64,000 nt of DNA from Boesenbergia rotunda (lineage: Eukaryota; Streptophyta; Magnoliopsida; Zingiberales; Zingiberaceae): the NCBI GenBank assembly GCA_024364735.1, contig JAGFNQ010004012.1:266825-330824 (forward strand), given 5' to 3'. A program made the position numbers and the translations under genes. Below are positions 46,406-58,433 of this stretch, piece by piece. Each line of letters opens with the position of its first letter. The stretch's first letter is position 1. The notes under the pieces are model-generated. The model had not been told where the DNA came from. It ran no database searches and worked only from the letters and a program-made list of their open reading frames with translations.

Positions 46406-47284
46406 TCAGTTTAATACAAATTTAGGAACCCAAAATAAGTTCCTGTCTACAGGATTAATTAAAAACTTAGACGGAATATAGCTTTTGGGCACCTTTTTAA
46501 ATCGGCCTTTATGATTTTTAAAATACCAATTTAAATTATCAGGAAAGCTATTTTTCTTTTGGCGTAAATATGCAATATCAAGTTCTAATTTATGCACTAA
46601 GTTTTTCAAATTATCATTTTCATTTTTCAAAATTTTAGAAGAGGAAGTAAGTACCAATTCATTTTTTAATTTCAAATTTTCTTTTTCTAATCTACAATTG
46701 GATTTGAGCAAGGCTTTAACTCCTGCATATAACTGATCATGAGGAAGAAAACAAACCTCACTTACCGGGTCGCTTTCGAAAAGCGAGGTTCCTCTTTCGT
46801 TGTCGCTTTCTTCTGATGTCTCTCCCCCTTCATTAGTGCTCCCTTCTTGATGATTTGCCATCAGAGCAAGTCCCGCGTATTCTTGACCTTCTGACTCTTC
46901 TGACGAGGACTCATCGTCGAGTTGGATCTTCCTTGTGTTCAGTGCGGCGATGTCTGATTTCTTATTCTTCTCTTTATGCAATTCTAGGAATTTCTCTCAG
47001 AGCTCTTTTGCCGAGTTGTAATTCTCGATGCAGTTAACTTCTTCCGCGGGAAGAACGGCTAGTAGATGAAATTCAGCTTTGTCGTTTGCTTCAAAGTCTG
47101 ATTTCTCCTTCTTGGTCCACGACTCTATTTTTTTATCCTTGCCGTTGTTGTCTTTAGGAACCGAAAAACCATTTTTCATAATTATTAGAAATTCAATATC
47201 AGTTTTAAAAAATACCTGCATTCGGCGCTTCCACATCGCGAACTCCCCCTCAAACTTTGGCGGGTAGATTACGGCTCCAACCAT
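46406..47284 (-). pseudogene. Shortened copia-type Gag, minus-strand element 2 copy
   Basis: From the ATG at 47284 (MVGAVIYPPKFEGEFAMW) the frame reads to a TGA at 46997-46999 where element 2 has TGG (ELW), then stays in the same frame to the FWVPKFVLN tail and stop at 46406. Without that single nonsense change it would be ~293 codons. Order: membrane-proximal-type copia Gag opening, ELWEKFLELHK, acidic Ser/Glu stretch, a Leu/Lys/Asn-rich coiled-coil-like segment (NENDNLKNLVHKLELDIAYL) and the conserved tail. The same internal shortening in both copies shows that it is a feature of the family. Confidence 0.87.
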
Positions 47285-47348
47285 TTTTCTTGAAATTGTT
47301 GCAGTCGGCATTTAGTCCTTCTGCGGCGACCTTAGCTCTGATACCACT

Positions 47349-48281
47349 TGTTGGATCGAGTTGGACTGGCTAGAGGAGGTGAATAGACGGTAAAAAAAAA
47401 TTATGAAAGTGGAGACACTTGTCTTTAAAAAAAGAAACTTGGTCGCAACTGAGAACGTTGCTTCCAAGGCAATGGACGCTCAATAAAAATCTCCTTGTGG
47501 AGGAGAAGCCTTACAAAAATAGCACACTAGACTTTTAGAGATTTTACAAGAATTAATTGAATGATTGAAAAGGTTGAAACTCTAAGCCTATTTATAGCCT
47601 AAGAGAATACATCTGGATTGTTGATTGTTGAGGAATTTTCTCTTGACCGTTGATCCATGGATGTAATTTGGATGGTTGATCTTGGATGGGATTAAACTGC
47701 ATCCATTGGATCTAATTAAAGGATAAAGTTATCCTTTAAGAGATAACTTTGTCTTTTGCTCGCAACAGATAAATAACTTTATCATCTACTCGCAACAACT
47801 TTAATCATATCTCTTCTTTATCCCAGTCGCTAAGGTTGGTGATATATGTAGGTGAGGTTGCTGGTTCAAATCTTCACAGCAACAAATAAAATTTTTTTTG
47901 TTTCAGGTGCCTGTTTTGACTTGGTCAAACTGACCAGTCTTTTGGTTCATCTTCTGGGTGATTTTCGGCCAACCAGAGTTAGGCTCACCCGAATCTGACT
48001 CCGGCCTTTCGCCCCTCGAGCGTCCTTCCTCCCGGCTTCTCGTCCCTCGGACACCGCGCACGTCCTTCTCGCTCCACCGGCGTACTCTTCCGCAGCTTCC
48101 GCGTCCCTCGGATTGTACCGAGCTCGTCGGCTCACTTCCCCGCACAATCCTTCTCGTCCGCTACGTCTTACGCTCGACTTCCTCCGTACCTAAGCTCCTG
48201 CACACTTAGCAGAGGGATTAAACATATCAGAACCTAACTTAAATCGCTTGATCACATCAAAATCAACCAGGGGTACTTACA
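47349..48281 (-). repeat. 5' LTR of the minus-strand element 2 copy
   Basis: From tgttggatcgag to ggggtacttaca, followed by TSD gttgt. TATA box is the inverse of 47589-47596; tRNA-like A box ~47819-47830 and B box ggttcaaatct 47863-47873 on the plus strand. Confidence 0.92.
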
Positions 48282-48286
48282 GTTGT

Positions 48287-49005
48287 GCCTTAATCAATCA
48301 CCAGAGCGATTACGGCTGCCCTTAATCGATCCACGGATCGATTACGCGAGCTTTTGTGCTCGCAGAAAAGGTTCACCAATCGATTGGTTACTGTCCTAAT
48401 CGATCACCTGTTTGATTGAGAGTTTCTGATTTCTGAAAATAATTTCAGACCGAATTTCAAAAATTCCTAAATAATTCTATAAAATTTAAAAAATCCTGAA
48501 ATTTTGTGTAAACATTATTTATGACATATACTATCATGGAAAAATATTTTTCTATTAAAATCACTTCCATTTTCAATGATTAACACAAAATTGGAAACCA
48601 TTGAAATACTTCAATATTTTACTCAATTTTACTCAGTGATAAGTTCTATTAAAAGATAGTTTTCACTAAGGTTTTCCAAAATAATTTTGAAATAGTTTTA
48701 AAAAATATTTTCCAACCATGTTCTTTAGACTAAATGCACATGACTTGTACAAAAGCTTTCCCAATGATTGAAGTTCGTTTAAATTAATGTTTTGATGAAC
48801 CTAAAACTCAATAAGATGTACATTAATCAACACCTTGAGTTTTATTCATCAACCTAACATCTCACTTGTTTCTAATGTGTCTCAAAACACATTCAAGTCA
48901 ACTTATGATTTTGTGAGATATGTAAATTGGTTCTCCCTAAATTAGAGTTCATGCATCTCTACCTAGACATTATAAATTTTGATCATCCACCTAGGATGCC
49001 AATTA
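48287..49005 (-). other. Element 6 interior, non-coding, with ATCGAT words
   Basis: 48287-48415 continues the ATCGAT-type cluster (ttaatcgatcc, ggatcgattac, caatcgattgg, taatcgatcac). The rest is AT-rich without a gene. Confidence 0.65.
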
Positions 49006-49494
49006 GGCTGTGTTTGGTAGGGTGTAATCCACCCTATAATGTAATCAAGATTACATTACAAGTTGGATTCCTTTGTTTGGAATAACTTTAAGATTGTAAT
49101 GTAATGTAATCTCGATTACAAAAGAGGTTGATGATGTGTAATCTGGATTACAAAACAAAACCTCTGTAATCTGGATTACATGCATTACAGCTTGTAAAGT
49201 CGTCGGCCGAGTGGCGACTGTCGTCGGTCGCCGGCCGCCGGCGGTCGCTGGTCGCCAGTCGCCGGCCGGTCGATGGTCACCGGCCGGCCGGCGGCGGTCG
49301 TCGGTCGTCAATCTTGATTACATTACAGGATGGATTACCCCTCACCAAACAAAGGAATCCAACTTGTAATGGTTATCAAAGATTACATGCAACTCATTAC
49401 CAAACATAACAATGTAATCAAGATTACATTACATTACATTACAAACTTGATTATATTATAGACCCGATTACATTACCCCCTACCAAACGTAGCC
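49006..49494. mobile_element. PIF/Harbinger-type MITE, 489 bp, TSD TTA, GC-rich core
   Basis: Terminal inverted repeats ggctgtgtttggtaggg and cccctaccaaacgtagcc; TTA at 49003-49005 and 49495-49497. The flanks consist of repeated gtaatc(t/a)ggattaca words; the core at 49199-49310 is a GC-rich minisatellite of gtcgccggcc / gtcgtcggtc words. No coding capacity. Confidence 0.9.
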
Positions 49495-49497
49495 TTA

Positions 49498-49998
49498 ATG
49501 TCTATGTCCTTAATTTCAATGTAAATTGAACTATGCATGATAATGACTATGACATGCATCACATGAATGATGAATTATGATAACATGACAAATGATATTC
49601 TCATAATAAAATATGAATGATGAATTATGATATCATGACATGTGATAGGGCATATAAATCATGACATAATAGCATAAAAGAAAATACCTAGATTTCTTAT
49701 CTAAGTATCAATAACTCATCGCTAAGCCATTGATAATCCTAATTTTGCCCCTGATTTTTCAAGATAATGACAAAACTTCCCAATGTAGTATATCTTTGGA
49801 TTCTAACCAAGTCGTGTCAACTTTATTTAGTTCAATCTTCTAAAAATATAATTTGGCACAATTTTACTCTTCCAAGAGTAAACAAATGACTTCTTTATTT
49901 TCAAGGGTAGTAAGTCATTGAAAATACCCTAAAGTGTCAACTTCATCAAGGTTGGGTTAACTATCCTTCCAATTTGAGTTGACATTCCGTAGACCTAT
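49498..49998 (-). other. Element 6 sequence downstream of gag
   Basis: AT-rich with short repeats of catgaatgatgaattatgat (49560-49630). No gene recognised. Confidence 0.6.
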
Positions 49999-50555
49999 CT
50001 AGAGTGTGGCGAACACACTCTTAGGAACCCAAAACCTATTGATGCTCCTTGAGTGCTCTAGGTATTCACTAGGGATAACTTCCCTTGATACCTTCCTAAT
50101 GACTTTTTTAGGTTTTTCTGAAGCCTTAGTCATGTTGATCTTGTTTTGGTCAACTCTAGAGATGACTTCCCTTGTGACCTTGACTTGACTCCTAGACCTA
50201 GATTGAGTTCCATACTTATATGGAATTCTATGGTTTGCTTTAGGTTTGTACCCTAAACCTTTCTTTGATTTTTTAAATCTAGGTTTTGATCGTTAGATTC
50301 CTTAAGAAGATTTTCTATTCTTTTGAGAGATTTTTATAATTTCTCAAGTTTTGACCTCAAAACTTAATTTTCAAGCATTACTTCATCAAGGCTCAGTTTT
50401 CTAGTATAGCCTTGGCAATTTTCCTTCTTGGCTTTAGATTTGTTAGGTCTACCATGGAATGTTCTAATTTGTTTCCTATCCTTAGATGTGGTAGTCCTAG
50501 CATAGAAGGCTCTATAGTTCTCCTTAGATTTTTCATGTCTCCTATTTTCATGATA
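49999..50555 (-). pseudogene. Decayed Gag C-terminal region of element 6
   Basis: The minus strand reads, from about 50555 down to the TAG at 49999-50001, a Lys/Arg/Ser-rich Gag tail interrupted by stops and ending in SINRFWVPKSVFATL. The FWVPK motif equals that of the element 2 family (FWVPKFVLN) and resembles element 1 (LWIPGGF), grouping all three in related copia Gags. The N-terminal part is missing. Confidence 0.75.
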
Positions 50556-50798
50556 AACGACATTAAAACTAGATTACAAGTTATTGATTTTGTAATCCAG
50601 ATTATAAGTTATTGACTTTGTAATATAATCTAGATTACAAGTTATTGACTTTGTAATCCAGATTACAATATTTTTACTAACTTTTGTAATACAGATTACA
50701 TTATTATAGTTTTAAAACTGTAACAAATAAAATAATCAATTTTATAATATAATTCTAATTATATTACAAGACCGATTACACCTTACCAAACTTAGTCT
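50556..50798. mobile_element. Remnant of a Harbinger-like MITE
   Basis: Repeated agattacaagttattga and gtaatccagattaca words and a right end gattacaccttaccaaactta resemble the MITE at 49006-49494. The left terminal repeat is not recognisable. Confidence 0.55.
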
Positions 50799-52186
50799 AA
50801 CCTTTAACTCATGCCCAAATGTACCACGTACTCTTAGCAAACAAAGTTTTTTTAAAAAAAATATTAAACATACATCAGTTTTATATAGCAAACATATTTT
50901 ATTAATTTAATCAAAATTATTTAAATATCATTAATATCACAGTAAATTAACATGTTATAATATCTATTGGATGACTACACCAAATTTATAGTAATTTTGA
51001 TCATCTAAGCTATAAATTAGTATACAAATTTTTAATCAATTTTTTTGACACATTGTAATAATTATTCGTGACTACTATAATTTTTTTAAAAAAATATATA
51101 TCTTTTAATAATTCTAACAATTAAGAGCGTCTTTTTTTTTATCTTACTTGCATAATAAATTTATTGTACTTTCATACAATATGTAAGGTTTAATTATTTA
51201 GAAATAAATTTTCACGTGCAAATCTATTTTTGGGGAAATAAAAATCATGGGATGCATTTTACCAACTTTTGATTATAGAGGTGCCTTGTGATAATGGTAT
51301 ACATCGGGGAGCTTTTGGTAAAAGGCCCCGTGTAAATAAAATTCAAGATTCATATATCGAATCTAAACAAACTAATTTGTTTGAAGTTAACATCTAGCGA
51401 ACCGCCCTCCAACCCAACTTATATTTTCCCCCACAATCTTACCAGGCAAATTGGTGCCCACAACAAACTCCGTTATTATTTTTCTTTTTTTGTTTTTTTA
51501 AATCAAATAAAATGAAAATTGAACACACCTAAAATAGAATAAACCGAAGTTTTTCCAAATCAATTAAACTAGCCAAATTTTCATATGAAAATTGAATAAA
51601 TAACCAATTAAATATTAATTAATTTAATTTTCTACTGAATTAACTAAATTAACTAAAATTTTAAAAATAAATTAATCAAATTTAAATTTTATTTAATTAA
51701 TTATATTTTTAAATAAAAATAATTAAATTAATATTCCCATTCGATTGATTTGGATTAATTGAATTATGAATTTTAAAATCAAAACTAAATTGAATTAACT
51801 AAAAACTAAACTGAATCTTTTAAAAAATAAAAAAACTGAGTTTTCTAGACGGAAATTTTAAAAAATTGAAAATGGAATTTACCTAATCAAGTTTTTAAAT
51901 TTAATGGATTTGATTTTGCTGAATTTTTACCCACCTCTACCCGTTTCCTTGTTCCATGCTAATCAGGTTTAGTAGATGAAAATCATCTTCCCTTCCCTTT
52001 ATGTTGCTTGACTAATTATACTCAATATCATTCAATTAATAATGTAATCAATCGAATAATCGGTTAATTTAGTATACCGACCAAATTAATCAATTTTATA
52101 TCACTTTAATTTGTTCAATTTGATAGTAAAATTCCATAGGGTCAATTTTATAAAAAAAATCTAATGATTTCAATTGGATAGGAGAA
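50799..52186. other. AT-rich intergenic DNA with degenerate repeats
   Basis: No gene. The part 50830-51340 shares several blocks (taataattctaacaattaag, an acttgcataa word, a gcagcttttggcaaaa-like word) with 54990-55230, so an old dispersed repeat is present at both places. Confidence 0.5.
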
Positions 52187-52906
52187 TTTTTTTTTTTTTT
52201 TTTTTTGGCTCTCGATCCAAGTAGGACAAGTCAAGGTCATGTAGTCCAATAGGACAACATATGATAACAAAGATTAAGGAGACATTCTTAAACACTTGGG
52301 TAGACTAGGCTATTCGAGCGGAGCGGACAACCCGAGCCTATCGGGTTGTTTGATCCGTCTTTTGATCAGACCTGTGTCTGGATCTATTTTATATATTAGG
52401 CACACTAGAGCCGGGATATTGACTTAAATAAGGGATGGTGTTACTTTTTAAGAGAGTACGCCAGGTCGAAATCACTTAGATAACATTCAACCGAGTAACT
52501 CAGAACAGATTACTAAACGATATATGGACCTCAGTACAACGCTTATGATACATAGGCCATAGTACATGCAATGCGAGCCCGGTTTAAGGGAAAAAGGGTA
52601 ACTAATGATGGTCTTACACATCCAACCACCGATCGACCAACTTACCTAGAATATACATTCAATCGTCGTTGATAAAATGACAGTTGATTGGTCGACTCAC
52701 CCCCAGTGCACGACCAACTAGCCAATAACATGGCTATGGTCGATTGGCCAGAATATTTCGACCCTTGGACCATTCAGCTATTTTGATTAACTCAAAAGAT
52801 AAACCCCCCATGACCATTGGGCTACAAGTATGCCCTATCATTGACTTTAAGCAGGTCTAAATGCATTTATCTTGATTAGTTAATATTCTCATCCTAAATA
52901 CTGTAA
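52187..52906. other. T20 run followed by a GC-richer unassigned island
   Basis: A run of 20 T (52187-52206) starts ~700 bp of more balanced composition than its AT-rich surroundings, with gtcgattgg/ggtcgac words near 52680-52750. The right end (ctaaatactgtaaca near 52906) could be an LTR edge on the minus strand and the T run an inverted poly(A) tail, but neither is supported by a TSD. Confidence 0.35.
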
Positions 52907-53044
52907 CAAACAATGGCCTAAAAAAATTGATTTATTTATTATCAAAAATACTAAACATAAAAGACTTTTACATAACAAAAATACTTTATTAATTTAATTA
53001 AAATTATTTAAATTTATCAAAATCCTTTTAATACAATAAAAGTC

Positions 53045-53450
53045 ATAATAAATTAACCTATTTTAATAATTATTAAATAGTTATTATAATATAGACGGCT
53101 AAAAATATGGACAAAGATTTATAATAATTTTGATCAAGTTAAAGTGGTTACGATTAAATTTAAGAATTTTAAAAAGTAAAAGAATTAATATAAAAATACT
53201 CTACGTGAACTAAGTTAAACCAATTTAATTATATAAAATTATCTTTTATAATAAATTAACCTATTTTAATAATTATTAAATAGTTATTATAATATGGACG
53301 GATAAAAATATGGACAAAGATTTTTAATAATTTTGATCAAGTTAAAGTGGTTACGATTAAATTTAAGAATTTTAAAAAGTAAAAGAATTAATATAAAAAT
53401 TTTCTATGTGAACTAAGTTAAACCAATTTAATTATATAAAATTATTTTTT
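53045..53450. repeat. 203-bp tandem duplication
   Basis: Units 53045-53247 and 53248-53450 begin ataataaattaaccta and differ by few bases. A third, older relative lies at 54660-54790. Confidence 0.85.
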
Positions 53451-54061
53451 TAAGATTTGAAATTATTTTTAAAATTTTTAATTTTATATTAATATTTGAA
53501 TTTTTAAAAGATTTTTAATTATAAATTTATCTTTTAAATTTCTATTTTTAAGATTTATAATTTTAATTTCTGAATTATTTAAATTTGATAATGAGAAGTT
53601 GAAATTATTAATAAGCCTTGAAATTATTTTGGATGTGAAAAGAAAAAAAAATTAACATAATTTAATTTTGGATTCACCAAATCAATTGAAAGTTAGATTG
53701 TAAAGGGACTAGATTCTTAATTAAATAAAAATTTTATTGTTTAAATTTGATAAATCATTTTTTAAAATTATAGTTTTGGATTATAATTTAAATTTTTTTT
53801 AAAGATTTTTAATTATAAATTTAACTTTTGAATTTGTATTTTTAAGGAATTTTTAAGATTTATGATTTTAATTTCTTGATTTTAAAATTTGATAGATGAA
53901 AATTTGAAATTGTTAATAAGTCTTGAAATTATTTTCAACACGAAAAGAAAAGGTTATTAATGTAATTTAATTTTAAACTTTACCAAATCAATTGAAAATA
54001 AGTTAGTAAGAAATCAATTGAAAATAAGTTAGTAAAGAGGCTAGATTATTACTTAAAGAAT
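53451..54061. repeat. AT-rich duplicated block (two diverged copies)
   Basis: 53470-53700 and 53770-54005 share gatttttaattataaattta, tgaaattattaataag-like and accaaatcaattgaaa words in the same order; no gene. Confidence 0.6.
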
Positions 54062-54307
54062 AATGATTGGGAAAGTGAAAATGGGAGAGTGAAAACCATA
54101 GCGAATAACGTGGCACCTTGTATGCACGATCTCCGACGGGTTCACCGTGCCCCCCAGGGTATAGTTTGATTCGGGGTGGCGGCCGAAGGCCGCCGATGGT
54201 GTCCAAACGATAATCGGACGTATGCATGTAAAGTATCACGTCATGCCACGTCATACCACATCATTCACTATGGTTTTTGCTCTCCCATTTTCACTCTCTC
54301 TATCATT
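54062..54307. mobile_element. MITE A of a head-to-head pair (~246 bp)
   Basis: Terminal inverted repeats of ~45 bp start aatgat-(t/a)g-g(g/a)a(a/g)agtgaaaatgggag and are mirrored at its end. The core contains the palindrome ggcggccgaaggccgcc and the word gacgggttcaccgtg. Confidence 0.82.
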
Positions 54308-54313
54308 GCTCAT

Positions 54314-54549
54314 AATGATAGAGAGAGTGAAAATGGAAGAGTGAAAAGTATAGTGAATGATGTGATATGACGTGACACTTTACATGCACACGTTCGATTA
54401 TCGCTTGGACACCATCGACGGCCTTCGGCCGCCGCCCGAATCAAACTATACTCTGGAGAGCACGGTGAACCCGTCGGAGATCACTGCATATAAAGTGTCA
54501 CGTCATTAACTATGTTTTTCACTCTCCTATTTTCACTCTCCCTATTATT
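54314..54549. mobile_element. MITE B, inverted relative to MITE A (~236 bp)
   Basis: Same terminal repeats (aatgatagagagagtgaaaa ... rc at 54505-54549), with the core in opposite orientation (cggccttcggccgcc, cacggtgaacccgtcgg). Only six bases separate it from MITE A, giving a ~490-bp imperfect palindrome. No TSD was settled. Confidence 0.82.
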
Positions 54550-56859
54550 TTTCTAATCGAAAATATTAGACATAGAAGAATTTTACATAACAAAAATATT
54601 TTATTAATTTCATTAAAATTATTTAACTTTTAACAAAATTATTTGAATGGGATTAAAATCATAATAAATTAACCAATTGTAATAATTATTATATATAACG
54701 TTGACTACTACAAATGCCAACAATATATTTATAATAATATTGATCATGTTAAAACAATTATGATCAAATTTAAGAATTTTAATTATTTTTTTAATTTAGG
54801 TGTATCAAAGTTTACGTCTGATTAATCTACTTGACTGATCGACCCTATCCCATAGTCTTCAACGAGAGTCTCCACTGGTCAACGAGGATAAATCGTGGGA
54901 CGGAGACACGTGACGACTTCACCACTGATGATATTGGAAAGAATTTTAATTAAGTTGATAAAGAAAAATCTATCTGATTAATTAGTTAAACCAATTTAAC
55001 AATTATAATTTTTTTAAAAAAAATACTCTTTTAATAATTCTAACAATTAAGGGACATCTTTTTTATGTTTACCTAAATTCCTAATGAAAATTTACTTGCA
55101 TAACAAAATTTATTATATTTTCATAGTGGTATTTTGGGAAAAATCGTTGGGTGCTTTTTGATAATTTTTTATTATAGAGATGTCTTTTGATAATTACAAA
55201 TATCAGGCAGCTTTTGGCAAAATGACCTGTGCAAATCATCCAGTGACAAAGGCGATTCGTTCGTCCTCAACGTCTCGTCAATTCATCCAAGGATCAATAT
55301 GGAGGAGGTAAATCATGGGGGCTACTAGCCCGGATGCTGTCACTTGCGCGTAAGGAGGGTGGGCATACTGGCTTTGCCATGATTTAATCCCAAATCTCTT
55401 GATGGCAATATCCACGTATTAATCATCATTCTATTAAAAACACTGTACAAATCCTCTGAGATCTACGTATCGAATCTAAACCAACATATTTAATGGTAGT
55501 TAATATCTACAGCATTTCACAAAACCGAATAGATAATTGACACAATTATCTAATTCACATATGTTACTTTGAAAAATATCAAATCATGTTCGAGATATGT
55601 TTTTTACCCTTTGCATTTTCTCTCGTGACTGTCGTATGCATCTGAACCGAAAGCGAAATTCGAACCATATTCGATTTTTCTTTGTGGCATGCATCGGAAC
55701 CAACATCAACGGCCAATAACTATGCAGCTTCTTTGTAAAATGGCAAACAAGCAAATCTACAGCTAAACACCACGCCTTTCTAACATTAACGTATTTAAGA
55801 TGGTCTACAACACGGCACAACCATTCAATGAAGACAAATGATCATCCCCTCCAAAATCTTAACTGGCGAAACATAAACTTCCTCCCCGCCAGCTCCGATT
55901 GCAATGGTCAGGCAAAAATTAACTCTATTCTTTTTGGGGGTCAACGGTCAAATCTTCCTATACAACGAAGCATCTTTAAACTTGAAGTGTCGAGTTTTGG
56001 CTTGGTGTAAATCACTATTCCGCCCGCATCTAAACTCCTTACATAGAAAAAATACTCTAAAATTTTAGGCATTCTAGAAAAAATCCGAAGCACAACATCT
56101 AAAATCCTACTAAACATGATGCTTTTCACTAGGATTAATTGGGACATGTATGTTTTTTTTTCCTACCGGTTATTAGTTATCTTTTTCTCTTTTTATAGAT
56201 TAACATTTTCAATTTTTAGATGTCTTTATTTAACTATTTAATTCAAAGCCCTAATTTTGTTTTTTTTCTAAAAGGATAAATCCTAAAAGGTTTATAGTAT
56301 CATTTTAGTAAGATACACATTTAATGATTTATTGACTTCCTCTAATTGACTATTATGTTTTTTAAATATTCACAATCTTAATATTTCTTTTCATAACATG
56401 CATGGTTATTTTTTTTATTTTATCAATGCAAGGAAGATTAAAGTTATAATAAGGTGCTCAGAGTTATGATGTAATATATAGATTCACAAATAGATAATTG
56501 AAACAAATCTATTATTCCAAATATAAATATGTATACCGACAATATAACATACTAAAAAAAGGTAGGTCCACTACTTCAGCGGTCCCCTAGAGTCGGCCTC
56601 ACGGATATGGAAGGAGATAAAGGAAGGTGCACAGGCGGAAGACACATGGTGAGGAAGCACCAGGTCATCAGTTACAGAGAATCAACCCTTGACTATTACA
56701 CCAAAATTGTTATATACCCACCATCTGTGCTACGCCCTAAGGGCCAATATAACACATTTAACTTCCTCTAGTGTTGTGGTCAATATTAGAGAGACTATTA
56801 ATTACATTCTCAATTTTAATGTATAAGCTCCTAGTTTTGAGGATAACCCAATACATACG
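54550..56859. other. Intergenic DNA without recognised genes
   Basis: 2.3 kb of AT-rich sequence; 54660-54790 and 54990-55230 are old copies of repeats seen at 53045 and 50830. Open frames at 55584-56147 are short, overlap on both strands and show no family features. A GC-richer patch at 56570-56750 is unassigned. Confidence 0.5.
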
Positions 56860-58433
56860 AGTATAAGATTGGAAGATCTTTTTGAGGATACATGGGCTAA
56901 ACAAGAATATAGAATAGAAATAGAAATTGAAATCGATGTCTCTGAGGATAAATTCTTAGCAAATGATATGCACTATTCATTAGATGAGTCAGTCAACACT
57001 AACAAATATAGCGACCTTGAAAAGCAATTCTATTAGCTAAAGATGCATATGAAATAAACGTAACACTTGTTCCATGGCTAATGAAAGAAAGAAGTAGATG
57101 TCTTTGTTGAGGAATTTTGTGCTGGTTAGTTAATGTATTTTTTTAGCTTTATAATGTTAACTCAACTTAATTTCAGTAATTCTAACATAAATATATATCA
57201 ATTCTTATTGTAGATTTACGCAACACAAAAGTATTTTAAAGATGCAATTACTAAATATACTATGAATAAACGCTTCACATACAAAAAGACACTAGGAAGA
57301 ATAAAGTTAAAGCAATATGTGATGAAGAAAATTACACAGGGACAATAATTGTAATGGGAGATATTAAGTTCATGGTTACAAAATATTTAGAATGTCATAA
57401 GTGAGATCTTAGTATGACAATAGCTGATCATCCTGCATGCATATCTTCATTGATAATTTCTCAGATTGAAAGTCATTTTGTGGCATCAGAATATTACAGA
57501 CCCATAAACATTCAAAATGAGATGAAATCATATCAAAAGCCATATTATGCATGAGTGAAAGCTATCAATCAAGTGGTAGGTGGTTTTGATATGAATTATG
57601 GTGATCTTCCTAAACTATTTTGTGAACTAAAATATAGAGACTAGATACATACGTTGCATTGAAAACAAATAATGATAAATTTCAATGTTCTTTTTGGGCT
57701 TTTGGTTAATGTGGAAGAGTTTTTCAAACATATTTTCATAAATTAATTGACATTGATGCAACACACCTAATAGGCAAGTTTCCTAGTGTATTATTGATGA
57801 ACACAATAGTAGATGGTAATGAAAGTATTCTTCCAGTTGGCTTTGCAATTGTTGAGGTTGAGTGTGACTCTGTATGAGAGTGGTTTTTAAATCATATAAA
57901 GATATTTCTTGCAATTAATCCATCAAATATGACAATTATATCTGATAGACATCGTGGAATATTATATGTAAGGAGTAAAGTTTACCCTACTGCTTACTAT
58001 AGATTATGTTATCATCACTTGTCTTGTAATATGGTTACAGATACTCAGGATAGACTTACATTAGATTGTTTTGGACTACAACTAGAGTAAATACAATTCC
58101 ACAATATGATTGAATCATGCAAACTATGTCAAAGATACACGTAGATGCTTATAAATGGCTTCAAAATATAGAACCTATAAATTGGGAAAATGCACATTTC
58201 CATGGTAGAATGTATACGTTGACCACGAATTATTCTGAAAGTATGGATGCATTGTTCAAGAAGACTCGAGAACTCTAAATTACAGTACTAATAAACAACG
58301 CAAGGAGGAAGGTTGCTTAATAGTTTTGTAATCGTAAGAAGCAAGTGTCTAATGTTGTAAGAGTATGGACATATTAGTTATGAAGGAGATTGACACTAGG
58401 AGATAAAAAAGATTGGGTACTATATGATTTATC
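56860..58433 (+). pseudogene. MULE (MuDR-type) transposase pseudogene, 5' and central part
   Basis: An acidic N-terminal exon-like frame (EDTWAKQEYRIEIEIEIDV, 56884-57034) is followed by the MuDR DNA-binding region (QKYFKDAITKYTMNKRF, near 57221; KVKAICDEENYTGT-like words), then HPACISSLI and VVGGFDMNYGDLPKLFCELK. The catalytic region follows: DATHLIGKF with its Asp at 57756, VDGNESILPVGFAIVE, and IISDRHRGI at about 57936-57958. Near 58200-58330 come HGRMYTLTTNYSESMDALFKKTREL-type words. Frameshifts (one beside the first catalytic Asp) and many stops make it dead. The SWIM zinc finger follows at 59208 after a hAT-like insertion. Confidence 0.85.

Larger units (their letters stand above)
44670..48281 (-). 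mobile_element. Second copy of the element 2 family, minus strand (TSD gttgt)
   Basis: 3612 bp with LTRs 44670-45602 and 47349-48281 (933 bp each), flanked by gttgt at 44665-44669 and 48282-48286. Order and content mirror element 2: primer site rc (47336-47347), shortened gag, AT-rich interior and purine tract rc (45603-45616). The outer terminal TG is changed to TC on the left edge (44670-44671). It inserted into element 6. Confidence 0.93.
41860..50555 (-). mobile_element. Element 6: Gag-only copia-like retrotransposon, minus strand, 5' part missing
   Basis: On the plus strand the order is 3' LTR (41860-44096), inverted purine tract (44097-44110), non-coding interior and a Gag tail (49999-50555) read on the minus strand. 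It is broken by an element-2-family copy (44670-48281) and a MITE (49006-49494). The rest of gag, the primer site and the 5' LTR are not found to the right; the element stops where a MITE remnant begins. No pol is seen between the Gag tail and the purine tract, the same organisation as element 1. Confidence 0.78.

Noticed and set aside
52187..52906. LINE or SINE with an inverted poly(A) tail, or a solo LTR
   Set aside because: A T20 run and a possible LTR edge are present, but no TSD, ORF or second edge could be found.
55584..56147. Possible small genes at 55584-55820 and 55828-56147
   Set aside because: Overlapping short frames on both strands without start context, domains or splice logic.
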